Notes under the pieces: model-generated
What the model was told of the DNA's origin: nothing
What the model saw: the letters and a program-made list of their open reading frames with translations, nothing else
Database searches by the model: none
Assembly: GCA_031281115.1 (NCBI GenBank)
Contig: JAITFV010000331.1
Coordinates: 1 to 7,406 of the forward strand
Length of the DNA: 7,406 bases
Direction of reading: 5' to 3'
From: Oscillospiraceae bacterium
GTDB lineage: Bacteria > Bacillota > Clostridia > Oscillospirales > Ruminococcaceae
Part shown: positions 6,111 through 7,406 of the stretch, one piece after another
Position numbering within the stretch: position 1 is the stretch's first letter
Layout: each line of letters opens with the position of its first letter
Translations under genes and position numbers: made by a program

Positions 6111-6212
6111 GGTTTATTGTAACTTAAAAATTCGGCAAAGCCGCGAATCCTTTTTCCAAATCTGCATTACTCTGCATATAATCTCTCAGCAGACCTGTTT
6201 GAGATGCGCTTT

Positions 6213-6245
6213 ATAGCAATTCCATATGAAATGCGGAATTGCTAT
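6213..6245. repeat. Perfect 11-bp inverted repeat just after the ATPase stop codon
   Basis: ATAGCAATTCC (6213-6223) and GGAATTGCTAT (6235-6245) are exact complements separated by 11 nt. In the direction of the ATPase transcript, the hairpin starts ten bases after the stop codon and is followed by AAAGCGC, not by a U-run. It is therefore unlikely to terminate transcription by itself. It could protect the 3' end of the mRNA or bind a protein. Confidence 0.6.
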
Positions 6246-6255
6246 GAACAGAGAC

Positions 6256-7406
6256 TTAAAGCGAGCCTAAAAGAATAGAATGTTCATCATCCTTGTCAAA
6301 CAGATGGATATGGCTCGGGTCAATCGCCAGTTTAATTACATCTTGAGGACGCGCCTGCGAACGGTTAGAAACACGCACGGTCAGAGGGATTTCCTCGCAA
6401 GTAAGGTACAGATAGGTTTCCGCACCCATCATTTCAGCAACGTCAATGGTAGCTTCAATAACGCCTGTTTTCGCGTTACTGAGGAAAATTTCCTCATCGT
6501 GAATGTTTTCCGGACGAACACCAAGGATTAAATCCTTGCCGATGTAATTTTCAAGCGCGGGATTATCAGCTTTCGCCGCCGGAACCTCAACATAGAACTT
6601 GCGTCCTCTTGCAGTTTTGGTATCTTCGGAGCCGAATTCAACCATGAACTTATCGTCCTGCTTGAGCAGCTTTGCTTCTATGAAGTTCATCTGAGGTGAA
6701 CCGATGAAGCCTGCCACGAACTTATTTACAGGGTTTGAGTAAAGGTTAATCGGGCTGTCGATTTGTTGAATGTAACCGTCTTTCATAACAACGATTCTGT
6801 CGCCCATCGTCATAGCTTCAATTTGGTCGTGCGTTACGTAGATAAATGTGGTTCCGAGTTTTTTGTGCAGTTTCGCAAGCTCGGTTCTCATCTGCGCCCT
6901 TAGCTTAGCGTCAAGGTTCGACAGCGGCTCGTCAAGCAGGAAAACCTGCGGGTCACGAACGATTGCACGTCCGAGCGCCACACGCTGTCTTTGACCGCCC
7001 GAAAGCGCCTTCGGCTTACGGTCAAGCAGGTGGGTAATGTCAAGAATCTTCGCCGCTTCGTCAACTAACTTGCGGATTTCATCCTTAGGGACTTTACGGA
7101 GCTTCAGCCCGAACGCCATGTTTTCAAATACGGACATATGCGGGTAAAGCGCGTAGTTCTGGAAAACCATCGCAATGTCGCGGTCTTTTGGGGCGACATC
7201 GTTCACGAGGCGGTCGCCAATGAAGAGTTCTCCTTCGGTTATTTCTTCAAGACCTGCAATCATACGAAGAGTCGTAGATTTTCCGCAGCCCGAAGGTCCT
7301 ACTAAGATAATAAATTCTTTGTCCTTAATGTTCATTGTGAAATCCGAAACCGCAATAACGCCGCCCGGATAACGCTTATAAATGCCTTTCAGTGCTAAAC
7401 TTGCCA
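6256..7406 (-). CDS. ugpC: UgpC/MsmK/MalK-like carbohydrate ABC importer ATPase (start codon cut at window edge)
   Basis: Cytoplasmic ATPase subunit that powers a CUT1-type sugar or glycerol-phosphate importer. The frame stays open to the right edge, where the last two bases read TG before [15 protein letters not shown]. Family members begin [13 protein letters not shown], so the ATG very probably has its A at 7407, giving 383 aa. In that numbering: Walker [10 protein letters not shown] (37-45, Lys43), Q-loop Gln83 in [13 protein letters not shown], signature [14 protein letters not shown] (135-148), Walker B VFLLDEP (155-161, Glu160), D-loop SNLD, and the switch His193 in [10 protein letters not shown]. 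From about residue 240 there is a TOBE/OB regulatory domain with LGVRPENI and MGAETYLYL, as in MalK and UgpC. No permease or binding-protein gene is present, which fits a stand-alone ATPase shared by several importers. Another gene may lie upstream, outside the window. An exact substrate cannot be assigned. Confidence 0.95.
   Translation of the reverse strand, partial: ASLALKGIYKRYPGGVIAVSDFTMNIKDKEFIILVGPSGCGKSTTLRMIAGLEEITEGELFIGDRLVNDVAPKDRDIAMVFQNYALYPHMSVFENMAFGLKLRKVPKDEIRKLVDEAAKILDITHLLDRKPKALSGGQRQRVALGRAIVRDPQVFLLDEPLSNLDAKLRAQMRTELAKLHKKLGTTFIYVTHDQIEAMTMGDRIVVMKDGYIQQIDSPINLYSNPVNKFVAGFIGSPQMNFIEAKLLKQDDKFMVEFGSEDTKTARGRKFYVEVPAAKADNPALENYIGKDLILGVRPENIHDEEIFLSNAKTGVIEATIDVAEMMGAETYLYLTCEEIPLTVRVSNRSQARPQDVIKLAIDPSHIHLFDKDDEHSILLGSL

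Noticed and set aside
6256..7335. Start of the ATPase at the internal ATG at 7335
   Set aside because: It would remove the first beta-strand region ahead of Walker A. The frame continues upstream with typical family sequence to the window edge.

Overview
The window reads as ordinary chromosomal DNA from a low-to-mid GC Firmicute, most likely an anaerobic clostridial (Oscillospiraceae/Lachnospiraceae-like) bacterium. The evidence is the purine-rich Shine-Dalgarno sites, sigma-A type promoters with 17-bp spacers, tandem M42 aminopeptidases, an aluminium-resistance/methionine gamma-lyase-type enzyme, a YicC protein and a UgpC/MsmK-type sugar-importer ATPase. No lineage marker gene is present, so this placement is inference.

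Layout. Bases 1-718 hold no convincing large gene. They contain two strong divergent promoters: one firing left out of the window (61-89) and one firing right (353-381). Between them is a stretch with several competing stems (about 130-300). The right-hand promoter would make a leader of about 330 nt, which contains a possible 38-codon membrane-peptide ORF. Bases 719-4880 are a tight plus-strand cluster: two M42 metallo-aminopeptidases (8-bp overlap), a PLP-dependent methionine gamma-lyase family protein (1-bp overlap) and yicC (31 bp downstream). Bases 4883-6031 on the minus strand encode a cysteine-rich FemAB/GNAT-like acyltransferase. It converges on yicC with a 2-bp gap and has its own promoter. 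Bases 6032-6255 contain that promoter, a perfect 10-bp stem terminator and a separate 11-bp hairpin. Bases 6256-7406 on the minus strand encode a UgpC/MsmK/MalK-like ATPase, complete except for what should be the first base of its start codon, just beyond the right edge.

How the genes may work together. The first three genes are translationally coupled. They suggest cytoplasmic peptide breakdown: two TET-type aminopeptidases release amino acids, and a C-S lyase-like PLP enzyme may act on a sulfur amino acid. YicC, a probable endoribonuclease, appears to ride on the same transcript. The two minus-strand genes are separate transcription units. The ATPase has no permease or binding protein beside it, which fits a shared energiser for several carbohydrate importers.

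I see no CRISPR array, transposase, tRNA, rRNA or recognisable riboswitch class. The points most worth a second look are the 1-718 region, the Asp-to-Glu ligand difference between the M42 paralogues, and the cysteine pattern of the acyltransferase.
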